Shown: piece after piece, positions 10,890 through 22,639 of the stretch | Layout: each line of letters begins with the position of its first letter | Position numbering within the stretch: the stretch's first letter is position 1 | Origin: Pictodentalium vernedei | Taxonomy: Eukaryota; Mollusca; Scaphopoda; Dentaliida; Dentaliidae | Direction: 5' to 3' | Assembly: GCA_031216915.1 (NCBI GenBank) | Contig: CM062294.1 | Location: 165,619,455-165,683,454, forward strand | Length of the DNA: 64,000 bases | Notes under the pieces: model-generated | The model's database searches: none | Seen by the model: only the letters and a program-made list of their open reading frames with translations | What the model was told of the DNA's origin: nothing | Made by a program: the position numbers and the translations under genes

Positions 10890-13833
10890 AGTTGCCGTCG
10901 AAGAGAAGCTCCTCCGAGAACGAAGCGACTCTGAGAGAGTTCTTAACCTTACTATCCACGCGTGTGGATGTAGCTAGGGCTGCGTCACGTCTAACCAACT
11001 CCAATCAGCCACTGAAGGGCGGAGTTATACGTGAACAAACTACTGCCCTCAAAAGAAATTACATTGAGAATAATATCCCGTAAATCTTTTCTTGAAGACG
11101 TAATGATAACGCCTCAGTAAGGCGGATTACGTATGATAAAGCGTCTAAGTTAAGTCTACTATACATCATGTCGTTTCCAACATTGAAATTGGAAAAGACA
11201 TAAACGGCGAAAAAGAATATATGCAGTCTTTAACCACACCGTCTAGACGCATAAGAACTCTCGGTATGCCCTGCTCTGCCAAAATAAACTATTCGTATAA
11301 AAGATAAAATGGCAGAAATGAGCAACGCGGACAAGAAACTAAACTATCATGCTTGGTAGCAGGCTTGTATATATATATATATATAGCGTCGAAAAATAAA
11401 ACACATGTTGTAATGACAATATTGGACTGCGTCGGTAAGTCAGGGACAATGTCCCTGAACCGATCGAAAAATCCGAGTCCAATGACGCTATAAGTCTCTT
11501 ATCCAAGATCGCAGCAATGAAGTCCGAAATAACAATCACTGGAAGATAATGCCAGAAGATATGAAAGGCAGCTTCCGATACTACTAAAGGGAAAACTCGA
11601 AATCTTTCGAATCCCTTTCGCCATCCTGTCGGACCCTATAAAGCGTTCGGTCGTCCGTAGCTGATGCAACCGCGGACCGCACCGACCCAGCGCCGTCGGA
11701 TAATTCCTGATTCGACCGAGAAACTGTCAATTGCTGGGATGCTGCGAAACAACTGTGCTAACTCGGATAGCATGTCCGTCACTGAGGCCTGAGGAGAAGC
11801 GGTCTTACGATGCATTGCCACTGGAAGCTCCGTGATCGTTACCCCGTGCATACTACCAATATGCGAGCGAACGGAGTGTATAGGCCTCGTGTCCCTTGGC
11901 TACCGGATGGCGCGACCTATTCGCCGTGGAATCACTGAATGACGAAACTGATCGGATACTCGAGGTCACGTAGCCAATGTGCGGTCGTGTGCCCTGCTGT
12001 GAGGATGAGGAAGCATTAAGGACAGTCTCTCGGACTGTCAATATAACGGAGCGTCCCGACCGACGGACATATGCTCCGAATGTAAAATATCTGAACCACA
12101 ACATGCGGTCCCCTATGTTGTTGGACAAGAGAGGGAGCTCTCTCGCTCACAGCCCGGACGGACCTGGACAAGCCAGGAACCGGACTAACAGGCTTCCTCC
12201 GATCTGTCCTCAATCTGCTGTCACTGGGTGAGTACTAAAGTAATTAAAGTGCTCGCATCACCCAAATCTCCTTCCTAGACCGCAACGGACGAACCCGGCA
12301 GCCAAACCATTCGATGAATGTACGCTACACCGGGTGAGCTAGCGAATGTCACTCCGTAGGCGATAGACATATTCCATGAGCACTTATTGCCGCTAGCTCT
12401 TCATTAACTATGACGACAGAGGCACACTTATGAAAGACATCTCCATAACTCTGCGAACAAGAAACCAGAAATGCTTGGTTATAGCAAGCATAAAATAATA
12501 ATATATATAGCGTTGTGCAATAATTCGAAAGTTTGTGTGACATTATTGGACTATGTTGGAACTGAGGGACGATGTCCCTGAACCGAACCAAAAATTTCTA
12601 AGTCCACCGACGCTATCAGTTTCTTATCCGGCATCGCAGCATTCTGGTCCGACGAAAGAAGCTGTAGAAGACCAAGTCAGATGACATACACAACAGCATA
12701 TGTTGTTCCGAAAGGGAAAGCTCGAAATCCTCCAAATCCCTTTCGGTATCCCGTCGGACCGGATGAAACTTTCGGACGTCCGTACCCGCTTCCGCGGAGC
12801 ATCCCGCCCCAGCATCGTCGGATAAAATATATGCGACAGATTCAGTTGATGCTGGGATGCTGCGATAAACTGTGCTATTAAGGAAAGCACGTCCGTTCCC
12901 GAGGCCTGTGCAGTAGCGGTCTTACAATGCATTGCCGCCGAAAGCTCCGTGAACGTTGACTCCCGCACACTTCCTATGCGAACGTCCCGAGTCTGCAGGC
13001 CTCGTGTCCCTGGCTACCGGATGGTGTGACCTGGTCGCCGAAGAATCCTTGATCGGCGAAGCTGGTAATATATCGGCGGTCACGCAGCCAAGGTGCGGTC
13101 GTGTGCGCTGACGAGAAGAGGAAGCCTTAGCAGTCTCCGCGGACTGCCTATACAACGGAGCGTCCCGAGCGACGGACGTATGCTCTGCTTGCGACACATT
13201 TTGTACCACAACATCTGGGGCCAGATGTTGTTGAACGAGAGAGGGGCCTCTCTCGCTTGCCGTCCAGATGGACCGGAACGAGCTATGAACCGGACTAAAA
13301 GGCTTCCTCCGTTCTCCCTCCGATCCGCCGTCACTGGGTGTGCATTAGGTTAATTTATAGCGCTCGCATCACCCCAAAATTCCTTCTAGACCGCAACGGA
13401 CGAACCCGGCTGCCGAACCATTCGGTGAATGGACGCTACACCGGGCGAGCTAGCGGACGTCAAAGGCCGTCAAACCTACTAGGGTCCTCTTAGGCAATTG
13501 GCGTATTTACATGAGCACTTTTCCGCTAGCCCTTCATTAATTGTGACGACGGAGGCACACTGTTGGAAGACATCACAGATACATCACCCTAATCTTGATC
13601 GTCTGAAATAGAAATTGATAAAGTAGAGTGACCCTGCGGGGAAAGGACCGGAGTGTCCAAATCCCCAATAACATACCGTGACATACGCTTCCCATATTGT
13701 CATCGAAATCATACGATACAGAACAGGAGTTAATGCGAGTACACTGACCACATATAGAATGATTATAAAGTCAGAGGGAGACTTCCTCTTAATACAATTG
13801 ATCAATATCCTTTCAATGTGAAAAGAAAACAAG
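10890..13833 (-). pseudogene. Degenerate gag-like region of element C with internal duplication
   Basis: Fragments on the minus strand match the G gag-like protein, for example at 12922-13209 (RTRPHLGCVTADILPASPIK). The block starting with the GTGTGCCTCCGTCGTCAC-type word occurs twice, near 13560 and near 12430, as in A and B. It is not translatable in one frame. Confidence 0.75.
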
Positions 13834-14706
13834 TCCTGGTACTCGCACTAACCCCTGGCAATCAAAATACATAATAATAATATGATCCATTAATATAGAA
13901 AAAATAATTGAAATCAAAATATTTTGAAAAAATATTTTTTCAGAACAGCCCAAGTTTCTGAAAAGTAACGTTGAGCCCCAATGGATCCCAAGCCTAAGTG
14001 TGGACAAAAATTTTAAAAATATTTTAAACAATTTATTCAACACTTACGAACAATAATAATGTATCTAGTTATGATTAAAATAACATCAAGATATTATTTT
14101 CCAGAAATCCCCCCTCACACAGAGGGCTGTTGTAAATGTAAACAATGAGTGTAAAAACACTAAAATAAGACTCCAGGCACCCAGGCCCGAAATCAGTTAC
14201 CAAAAATACACTATCTGATGCAAAACAGAGACTTCCAGGGAAGAAACTGCAGAACATCAGATGGTAGATGCAGAACACAACGCCTAACCACCCGTAGGTG
14301 AAGACGTAAACATGGGGAAAAGAACAGAATTCATTCTGTTATTCAGCTAAAACTCCCAAGAAAATTTAGTAATAATAATTACAAAAACTATGCCAAAAGC
14401 ATGGGAGAATAGCAAGGGGGGACTTAAAGGACAGGGAGAGAGGAAAACACTTAAAAAACAGTGTAACTAAATAATCAGAATGACAACAAAATGGCTGCTG
14501 CCTCGAAAATAGGTAACTTAACATAATTTCATTAAAAAATTTTAAGTTACAGCCCTGATAATATTCTGTCACACATTTTTTTCCTCTCCTCCTTCTCTAT
14601 CCTCCTTAGAATCACCATTTCACTAATATTTATGTGTCTAGCATCATTTAAACTGAGATTTATAAGCACAAAGATCAGTCAGATGTTAACTGATGAAGGG
14701 CCAAAC

Positions 14707-14909
14707 TTAGAATGATTAATGGCGCCAATTTCGGAACGTCCTTGACACTGCGCATGCGCAGTAGGGGCGAAGTGTGAAGGGCCTTTCAGGACATGTTTTC
14801 TTTGGTTTTAGATGCAAATTTTGGGGATTGGGGGGCAAAATTTGTGTTTGGCCCTATATTTTAAGAGTTAGCACCAGCTATGTCTGGGTCATTGGTACAG
14901 TATAAAAAT
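14707..14909 (-). repeat. Left ITR of element C
   Basis: About 203 bp, inverse of 7995-8223. Contains ACTGCGCATGCGCAGT at 14747-14762 and ends in the terminus complement CAGTATAAAAAT. Confidence 0.85.
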
Positions 14910-15122
14910 TTATTTTATGTTTCCCAATTTCAGGACATATGCCTGACGTCATCATTTTTAAAAATGATTATTCCACTGCTTGTTAAGTATTCCTTCCCTA
15001 TCCTTCCATGAACCCTTCCTGTTAAACTCTTAAGCTTTTTGGCTATTTTTTATTGAAATTTTTTATTAAATTTCTTGGGAGTTTAACATTTATTACAGAA
15101 TATTATTCTGTTTCTTCCCCAA
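14910..15122 (+). mobile_element. DIRS 5'-end fragment (copy I, part 2)
   Basis: Continuation of the leader interrupted by element C. It matches leader sequence of H and E (TTCCTTCCCTATCCTTCCAT, CTTGGGAGTTTAAC). Similarity stops near 15122, just before the tRNA-derived SINE. Confidence 0.7.
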
Positions 15123-15176
15123 AGTGGTTTGCGAGACACTTGCCATTACCCATGTATACCCTGTTTCTCAAGGACG

Positions 15177-15530
15177 GGGGGAAGGGGTGGCTCAGTAGGG
15201 TGTGGTGCAGGCTGCAAGCCGAGAGGTCCTTGGTTCGAATCCCACCTGAAGCATCCGCATTGTGTCCTTGGGCAAGACTCTTTACCCCCATTACCCATGT
15301 GGGGGCACGGCAGCATTGTGTACTAAGGTGTAATGCATGATGGTGCACCTGTCTTCAACCAATGTTAACCCTGCTTGTGTGGACTTAGTATGTTGGGGAG
15401 CTGACAGTTGCTCGCTGTTGCTTGGTGGTTCTCTCTGGGTACTCCGGCTTTCACCACCCATAAAACTGTTGTGGTCATGATTAGCCATTGTGCAGAAATA
15501 TGTGACACCAATAAAATAAATAAATAAATG
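15177..15530 (+). mobile_element. tRNA-derived SINE
   Basis: Contains a perfect RNA polymerase III A box (TGGCTCAGTAGG, 15188-15199; consensus TRGCNNAGYNGG). A perfect B box (GGTTCGAATCC, 15232-15242) follows at tRNA-like spacing. An unrelated body of about 270 bp comes next (with CCTTGGGCAAGACTCTTTACC), then an A-rich tail of ATAAA/TAAA repeats at 15511-15530. The 5' part is too divergent in its stems to be a functional tRNA. No clear target duplication was found. SINEs of this build are known from molluscs and other animals and depend on a partner LINE. Confidence 0.85.
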
Positions 15531-15783
15531 TAAAAAATAGAAATTAATTGGGTTATGTCAAACAAGACTGAATTTATTAAATTCCCAGTTGTATTACGTG
15601 AAAAATGTAGCTTCAAATTTTGATATTTCTTCAATGCGTGAGGGAATGGGGCCGTGGATTGATAAAATGTATAAAATTCACCACTGGCCATGTTATTCGG
15701 TACATTATAAGGCCCAAGAGTTTAAGTTTGTGAACCTAGGTGGGAAAAAGAAATCATAAATAATTTAAAAAATAAAAGTAATA

Positions 15784-16213
15784 CAGTGGAGCCCACTTAA
15801 TTGGATATCTCTTAATTGTATATCCCTGTTAATTGAATATAATTTTCAAACACAAAACCATTTACCATACCTTCAGGACAAATTTGATCTGTTAATTGCA
15901 TATTGGTTGTAGAGTAAATTCCTGTTAATTGTATATAAATTTTTGTAATATGTCGAAAAAATTACTGTGACACGCACCAAATTTCCCTTATTTATCAACC
16001 TTTTTGGCCTCACTACATCAAATACAGGCATTTATTCTATTATATCCTGTTTGACAGAGCTCTATGAGCTCTGTCAAACAAGATATAATAGAATAAATGC
16101 TCAGTTTACCTCCAGAACACAGGAAACTGACCAAATCTCTGTTAATTGTATACTCCTGTTGATTGAATAATTTTCACTGGCAAAATGGATATTCAATTAA
16201 CAGGATTCTACTG
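15784..16213. mobile_element. pogo/Tigger-like MITE N1
   Basis: Starts CAGTGGAGCCCACTTAATTG and ends with the reverse complement of CAGTAGAATCCTGTTAATTG, flanked by TA on both sides. TA target sites with CAGT-type ends are typical of Tc1/mariner pogo-group elements. The 430-bp body is non-coding and holds a 73-bp palindrome. The flanks (15650-15783 and 16265-16310) match a continuous segment at 1640-1850 that lacks the element, which supports an insertion. A second, truncated copy is at 59144-59420. Confidence 0.75.
16028..16100. repeat. 73-bp near-perfect palindrome inside MITE N1
   Basis: Arms of about 35 bp with one mismatch, from GCATTTATTCTATTATAT to its complement ATATAATAGAATAAATGC. 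The centre is GAGCTCTATGAGCTC. It would form a long hairpin in RNA or single-stranded DNA. Confidence 0.9.
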
Positions 16214-16231
16214 TATTAAAAAACAACCCTT

Positions 16232-16268
16232 CCCCCCCCCCCCCCTCCCCCCCCCCCCCCCCCCCCCC
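16232..16268 (+). repeat. Poly-C tract
   Basis: C14, one T, then C22, just 3' of MITE N1 and 80 bp before an NPHP3 acceptor site. Its length is likely variable between individuals and uncertain in assembly. Confidence 0.9.
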
Positions 16269-16347
16269 TGAGAAACAGAACTACTTTGTGTGGCTTTACT
16301 GCTTTATGAAATGTTCAATGTAACTTTTATTTTCTGATTTCTTGTAG

Positions 16348-16589
16348 GCTCTTCCAGCATTACAACGTGCATTGGAAGTGAGAGAAATGGCTCTTGATCC
16401 AGATCATCCTGTGGTTGCTCGTTCCCTTCATCAACTTGCAGGTCTTCATGCGCAGTGGGGGAAATATCCCACAGCTGAAGCTTTGTACAAACAGGGCCTA
16501 GATATCTATCAGAATGCTTATGGTAAAGATCATTTTATGGTAGCCAAGGAGCTAGATGCTCTTGCATCTCTGTATCAGAGGCAAGATAA
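16348..16589 (+). CDS. NPHP3: NPHP3 exon with two TPR repeats
   Basis: Exon of 242 bp with acceptor TTTCTTGTAG and donor GTATGT. It enters in phase 0, codes for 80 residues, and leaves two bases of a split Lys codon. The translation includes [40 protein letters not shown] and [16 protein letters not shown]. These are TPR helix pairs with the usual small residues (A/G at helix contacts, Y/F near helix ends). The spacing and the DPDHP linker fit the nephrocystin-3/kinesin light chain class of 42-residue TPRs, and the neighbouring exons favour NPHP3. The TPR array is a protein-binding scaffold at the cilium. The reading frame runs past the donor to a stop in the intron, so the splice site and not the open frame defines the end. 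Confidence 0.93.
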
Positions 16590-18461
16590 GTATGTTTTCA
16601 CAGATTACATTTTTTCATTTTTTATCCTAACCTGGGATGAAAATATACCCATCACTCAAAGGCTTGATTTTAATTGAGGTGGCACCAGAGATTACCCAGT
16701 AGCAGGGCAAATTTCCCAACAGTAGTACAGTACCAACCTTACCCTGCCTCTCCAGCTAAAACTGAATGAAGTATAAACATGAAATGATGAGTATTAAGTC
16801 ACGTTTGTTTCATTAGCTATCCTGACTGAAAGTGAGGTTGATGCAGGGCTCAAAATAAGCGGTGTCGCATCGCTTTTTGCTATGCAAAACTTGCAAAAAG
16901 CTACACAATGTTCAATATGTATAGCATTTTGCGATACAAGATAATCAACTGCAGCCTATTAGGCTGCAGTTGATTATCTTGTATCGCGAAATGTAAATGA
17001 AAATTTGCAAACAAATTTGAAAACTAGTTCACTGATGCTTTACTTCTGATTGGGGAACATTCCAGGCATAACTCAGATTAACTCTCCATCAAGCATCATT
17101 AGCAACTTCATATGTAAGATGAATTCTATTGGTTTAAATTCTTCCTCTTTTTACAACATTTTGCATAAAATGTCCATTAAAAATAACTTCAAGCCCATCA
17201 AATTAAAAATCCCAACTTCCATTTTGAGAACTCATTAAACAACCAAGAAGCCAATTGAAAATATCCAAGTCCATGCAATCCTTAAAGGCAGTTCAGTTAA
17301 AAAAAAAACATAGTAAATGTTTCATGTGTTGCAGATCATTTGGAAATGCCCAGAAATGGGTGGAAACTATTCTATCTACTTAGAAGAATTCAATACAAAA
17401 CAGCATAACATAACTCTAGTATACAAAAACAGCTATGGAATTTTTACAAAATGCTGTTCATTTTTTGGAAATGTGTAGCATTTTGCTATGCAAAGAAAAA
17501 AATTTATTTTGAGCACTGGGTTGATGTATAATGCTCACTTTTTATCTGCCATCTGCAGAACATTGTGAGAGATCTTTGTACCCCAAGTGAGAAAGGGTCT
17601 CTATCCTTTGTTGTTGGGAAACTTCAATTGAAGAGGACCAGAAATGGGAATATGTTCCTGCTTTAGAATGGACTGCTACAAGCACCTGGAACTGTGTATT
17701 CATAACAAATTTTGGGAACAATCTCTATCTATGCTTACGTGTTTTGGTTTTGAAAATATTGATGTCAGTCTTCTTGGCATGTTGTGAGCATGATCAGAAG
17801 AGACAAGCTCATTCCATTAAATGGGTCAAATGATATGGTTTTTGCTGGCAGTTTTGTTTTTTTTCATCTTGGAAGTGATATTAGTTAGTCTCTTAAGATT
17901 TGCCATGTTACAATTAATGGGAATGCCCGCAGGCACTCTCTCATGAATCATAACAATAATTTAGCCCTCTACCAGTTGTCAATTTTTTGAGTTGCTCACT
18001 TGATAAAACTTTTCACCTATGTTTAAGTCACACACCCACTTTGGTATCACGTTTTCAAAGTAAAAAGATGTGACTTGTACACAGACATATGTATTAATAA
18101 TGGTGATAATTTAACCCTTAAGGGCCTAGGGATTTATATACGTTTTTCTACACTTTGACACTGTACATCATCCTGTGACTTTGCAATTGTCTCCAGTCAA
18201 GTTTTGGCTGCCTGTGTAGGCATCTAAGACTTGCCCAGAAACAACTGTCAAAGCACCTTGAATGCAACTTGCAAGTTTATCCTAAGACTGCATGTTGGAT
18301 ATCGGCTTTGTTGAAGAAAAAAGTGATTCTAGTCAGAAATAGGCCTTAAAAGTGTTAAACTTTTATTCTCTGCATTCCAATTTAAACACAGCTTTCAACT
18401 ACTATTGACAAAAATTAAAAACGTAATACTAATTGTGTCCATGCATGTGATTATAGAACCT
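16590..18461. other. NPHP3 intron, no gene seen
   Basis: Apart from the hairpin at 16931-16987 I recognise nothing here: no conserved frame, no terminal repeats and no RNA gene. A motif TTTAACCCTTAAGGGCC near 18115 resembles MITE ends but has no partner that I could find. Confidence 0.5.
16931..16987. repeat. Perfect 57-bp palindrome, 27-bp arms
   Basis: Left arm GCGATACAAGATAATCAACT-GCAGCCT and its exact complement surround an ATT loop. Perfect pairing over 27 bp implies recent origin or a constraint. The parent element is not identified. A short related word (TAGCATTTTGC) occurs again near 17475. Confidence 0.95.
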
Positions 18462-18582
18462 TTAACCCTTTACCTAATGCAGACGATATCAAAATTTATT
18501 ATTTGAAAAATCATTTCATCGAACTGGTTCCAATGAGGGGTCACATGATATGGTTTTGTTGAAATTTTTCGAAAAATAGTAT
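18462..18582. mobile_element. piggyBac-like MITE M2, left part
   Basis: Begins TTAACCCTTTACCTAATG and shares GGTTCCAATGAGGGGTCA with MITE M1. It is cut at 18583 by DIRS copy A. The right part, ending in TTGGGTAAAGGGTTAA, is found 13.9 kb away at 32517-32582. The joined element would be about 190 bp. Confidence 0.7.
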
Positions 18583-18784
18583 ATTTTTATACTGTACCAA
18601 TGACCCGGACATAGCTGGTGCTAACTCTTAAAATATAGGGCCAAACACAAATTTTGCCCCCCAATCCCCAAAATTTGCATCTAAAACCAAAGAAAACATG
18701 TCCTGAGTGGCCCTCCACACTTCACCTCTACTGCGCATGCGCAGTGTCAAGGACGTTCCGAAATTGGCGCCATTAATCATTCTA
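18583..18784 (+). repeat. Left ITR of element A
   Basis: About 202 bp starting ATTTTTATACTGTACCAATG. Contains ACTGCGCATGCGCAGT at 18730-18745 and pairs inversely with 32288-32516. Confidence 0.85.
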
Positions 18785-19659
18785 AGTTTGGCCCTTCATC
18801 AGTTAACATCTGACTGATCTTTGTGCTTGTAAATCTCAGTTTAAATGATGCCAGACACATAAATATTAGTGAAATGGTGATTCTAAGGAGGATAGAGAAG
18901 GAGGAGAGGAAAAATGTGTGACAGAATATTATCAGGGCTGTAACTTAAAATTTTTTAATGAAATTATGTTAAGTTACCTATTTTCGAGGCAGCAGCCATT
19001 TTGTTGTCATTCTGATTATTTAGTTACACTGATTTTTTAGTGTTTTCCTCTCTCCCTGTCCTTTAAGTCCCCCCTTGCTATTCTCCCATGCTTTTGGCAT
19101 AGTTTTTGTAATTATTATTACTAAATTTTCTTGGGAGTTTTAGCTGAATAACAGAATGAATTCTGTTCTTTTCCCCATGTTTACGTCTTCACCTACGGGT
19201 GGTTAGGCGTTGTGTTCTGCATCTTCCATCTGATGTTCTGCAGTTTCTTCCCTGGAAGTCTCTGTTTTGCATCAGATAGTGTATTTTTGATAACTGATTC
19301 CGGGCCTGGGTGCCTGGAGTCTTATTTTAGTGTTTTTACATTCATTGTTTACATTTACAACAGCCCTCTGTGTGAGGGGGGGATTTCTGGAAAATAATAT
19401 CTTGATGTTATTTTAATCATAACTAGATACATTATTATTGTTCGTAAGTGTTGAATAAATTGTTTAAAATATTTTAAAAATTTCTGTCCACACTTAGGCT
19501 TGGGATCCATTGGGGCTCAACGTTACTTTTTAGAAACTTGGGCTGTTCTGAAAAAATATTTTTTCAAAATATTTTGATTTCAATTATTTTTTCTATATTA
19601 ATGGATCATATTATTATTATGTATTTTGATTGCCAGGGGTTAGTGCGAGTACCAGGACT

Positions 19660-22625
19660 TGTTTTCTTTTCACATTGAAAGGATATTGATCAATTGTAAT
19701 AAGAGGAAGTCTTCCTCTGACTTTTATAATCATTCTATATGTGGTCAGTGTACTCGCATTAACTCCTGTTCTGTATCGTATGATTTCGATGACAATATGG
19801 GAAGCGTATGTCACGGTATGTTAGGGGGGAATTGGACACTCCGGTCCTTTCCCCGCAGGGTCACTCTACTTTATCAATTTCTATTTCAGACGATCAAGAT
19901 TAGGGTGATGTATCTGTGATGTCTTCCAACAGTGTGCCTCCGTCGTCACAATTAATGAAGGGCTAGCGGAAAAGTGCTCATGTAAATACGCCAATTGCCT
20001 AAGAGGACCCTAGTAGGTTCGACGGCCTTTGACGTCCGCTAGCTTGCCCGGTGTAGCATCCATTCACCGAATGGTTCGGCATCCGGGTTCGTCCGTTGCG
20101 GTCTAGAAGGAATTTTGGGGTGATGCGAGCACTATAAATCAACCAAATGCACACCCAGTGACGGCGGATCAGAGGGAGAACGGAGGAAGCCTTTTAGTCC
20201 GGTTCATAGCTCGTTCTGGTCCATCCGGACGGTGAGCGAGAGAGGCCCCACTCTCGTACAACAACATCTGGCCCCAGGTGTTGTGGTACAAAATGTTTCG
20301 CATTCGGAGCATACGTCCGTCGCTCGGGACGCTCCGACATATAGTGAGTCCGGAGTAGACTGTCAATAAGGCTTCCTCATTCTCATAGTAGCGCACACGA
20401 CCGCTCTTGGCTACGTGACCTCCGATATCCAGTCAGCTTCGCCAGTCAGAGAATCATCGGCGACCAGGTCACCATCCGGTAGCCAGGGATACGAGGCCTG
20501 CAGACTCCGGACGTTCGCATGGGAAGTGTGCGGGAGTCAACGTACACGGAGTTTCCGGCGGCAATGCATCGTAAGACCGCTACTGCACAGGCCTCGGGAA
20601 CGGACGTGCTTTCCTAAATAGCACAGTTTATCGCAGCATCCCAGCATCAACTGAATCTGTCGCATATTTTTTATCCGACGATGCTGGGTCGGGACGCTCT
20701 GCGGAAGCGGGTACGGACGTCCGAAAATTTCATCCGGTCCGACGGGATACCGAAAGGGATTTGGAGGATTTCGAGCTTTCCCTTTCGGAACAACATATGC
20801 TGTTGTGTATGTCATCTGACTTGGTCTTCTACAGCTTCTTTCGTCGGACCAGAATGCTGCGATGCCGGATAAGAAACTGATAGCGTCGGTGGACTTAGAA
20901 ATTTTTGGTTTGGTTCAGGGACATCGTCCCTCAGTTCCGACATAGCCCAATAATGTCACACAAACTTTCGAATTATTGAACGACGCTATATATATTATTA
21001 TTATATGCTTGCTAACCAAGCATTTCTGGTTTCTTGTTCGCAAAGTTACGGAGATGTCTTTCAAAAGTGTGCCTCTGTCGTCATAGTTAATGAAGAGCTA
21101 GCGGCAATAGGTGCTCATGGAATATGTCTATCGCCTAAGAGATCCCTTGTAGGATCGACGGATTGACATTCGCTAGCTCACCCGGTGTAGCTTGCATTCA
21201 TCGAATGGTTCGGCTGCCGGGTTCGTCCGTTGCGGTCTAGGAAGGAGATTTGGGTGATGCGAGCACTTTAATTACTTTAGTACTCACCCAGTGACGGCAG
21301 ATTGAGGACAGATCGGAGGAAGCCTGTTAGTCCGGTTCCTGGCTTGTCCAGGTCCGTCCGGGCTGTGAGCGAGAGAGGTCCCTCTCTCGTCCAACAACAT
21401 AGGGGACCGCATGTTGTGGTTCAGATATTTTACATTCGGAGCATACGTCTATCGGTCGGGACGCTCCGTTATATTGACAGTCCGAGAGACTGTCCATAAT
21501 GCTTCCTCATCCTCACAGCAGGGCACACGACCGCACATTGGCTACATGACCTCGAGTATCCGATCAGTTTCTTCATTCAGTGATTCCACGGTGAATAGGT
21601 CACACCATCCGGTAGCCAAGGGACACGAGGCCTATACACTCCGTTTGCTCGCATATTGGTAGTATGCACGGGGTAACGATCACGGAGCTTCCAGCGGCAA
21701 TGCATTGTAGGACCGCTTCTCCTTAGGCCTCAGTGACGGACGTGCTATCCGAGTTAGCACAGTTGTTTCGCAGCATCCCAGCAATCGACAATTTCTTGGT
21801 CGAATCAGGAATTATCCGATGGCGCTGGGTCGGTGCGGTCCGCGGTTGCATCAGGTACGGACGACTGAACGCTTTATAGGGTCCGACAGGATGGCGAAAG
21901 GGATTCGAAAGATTTCGAGTTTTCCCTTTCGTAGTATCGGAAGCTGCCATTTATATCTTCTGGCATTATCTTCCAGTGATTGTTATTTCGGACTACATTG
22001 CTGCGATGTTGGATAAGAGACTTATAGCGTCATTGGACTCGGAATTTTGGATCGGTTCAGGGACATTGTTCCTGACTTACCGACGCAGTCCAATAATTTC
22101 ATTACAACATGTGTTTTTTTTTTTGATGCTATATATGCATACAAGCCTGCTACCAAGCATGATAGTTTAGTTTCTTGTCCGCGTTGCTCATTTCTGCCGT
22201 TTTATCATTTATACGAATAGTTTATTTTGGCAGAGCAGGGCATACCGAGAGTTCATATGCGTCTAGACGGTGTGGTTAAAGACTGGAAATTATTCTTTTT
22301 CGCCGTCTATGTCTTTTCCAACCTCAATGTTGGAAACGACAATGATGTCTAGTAGACTTAACTTAGACGCTTTATCATACGTAATCCACCTTACTGAGGC
22401 GTTATCATTACGTCTTCAAGAAAAGATTTACGGGATTTTATTCTCAATCTGATTTCTTTTGAGGGCAGTAGTTTGTTCACGTATAACTCCGCCCTTCAGT
22501 GGCTGTTTGGAGTTGGTTAGACGTGACCCAGCCCTAGCTACATCCACGTGCGTGGATAGTAAGGTTAAGAACTCTCTCAGAGTCGCTTCGTTCTCGGAGA
22601 AGCTTCTCTTCGACGTCAACTTTTC
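19660..22625 (+). pseudogene. Degenerate, duplicated gag-like region of element A
   Basis: The N-terminal Cys-rich part is recognisable near 19680-19800, including an SSSDF segment. The block that begins with the GTGTGCCTCCGTCGTCAC-type word near 19932 recurs near 21065, giving an internal duplication of about 1.1 kb. Pieces of homologous protein appear in several frames (for example 21302-21499 and 21411-21662) but no frame spans the region. The first copy ends inside an AT-rich microsatellite-like stretch (20985-21005). Confidence 0.75.
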
Positions 22626-22639
22626 AGCAATCCATGAAT

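Larger units (their letters stand above)
7995..14909 (-). mobile_element. Full-length non-autonomous DIRS element C (antisense)
   Basis: A 6.9-kb element in reverse orientation, bounded by GTTAAAAAATT at 7995 and ATAAAAAT at 14909. It has both ITRs and an ICR, in the order seen in A and B. Reading the minus strand gives a degenerate gag-like region with an internal duplication (about 13,833 down to 10,890), then RNase H and recombinase remnants (about 10,880-9,790). The reverse transcriptase is absent at the same junction as in A and B. It sits in the leader of fragment I with no target duplication. It is the only clearly antisense DIRS copy in this stretch of NPHP3. Confidence 0.88.

Noticed and set aside
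15181-15255. Functional tRNA gene
   Set aside because: Promoter boxes are intact but acceptor and anticodon stems do not pair, and a long body with an A-rich tail follows. It is a SINE.
16348-16677. Intronless TPR gene or retrogene
   Set aside because: Splice sites on both sides, phase continuity with three other exons and a frame that degenerates after the donor show it is an exon of a split gene.
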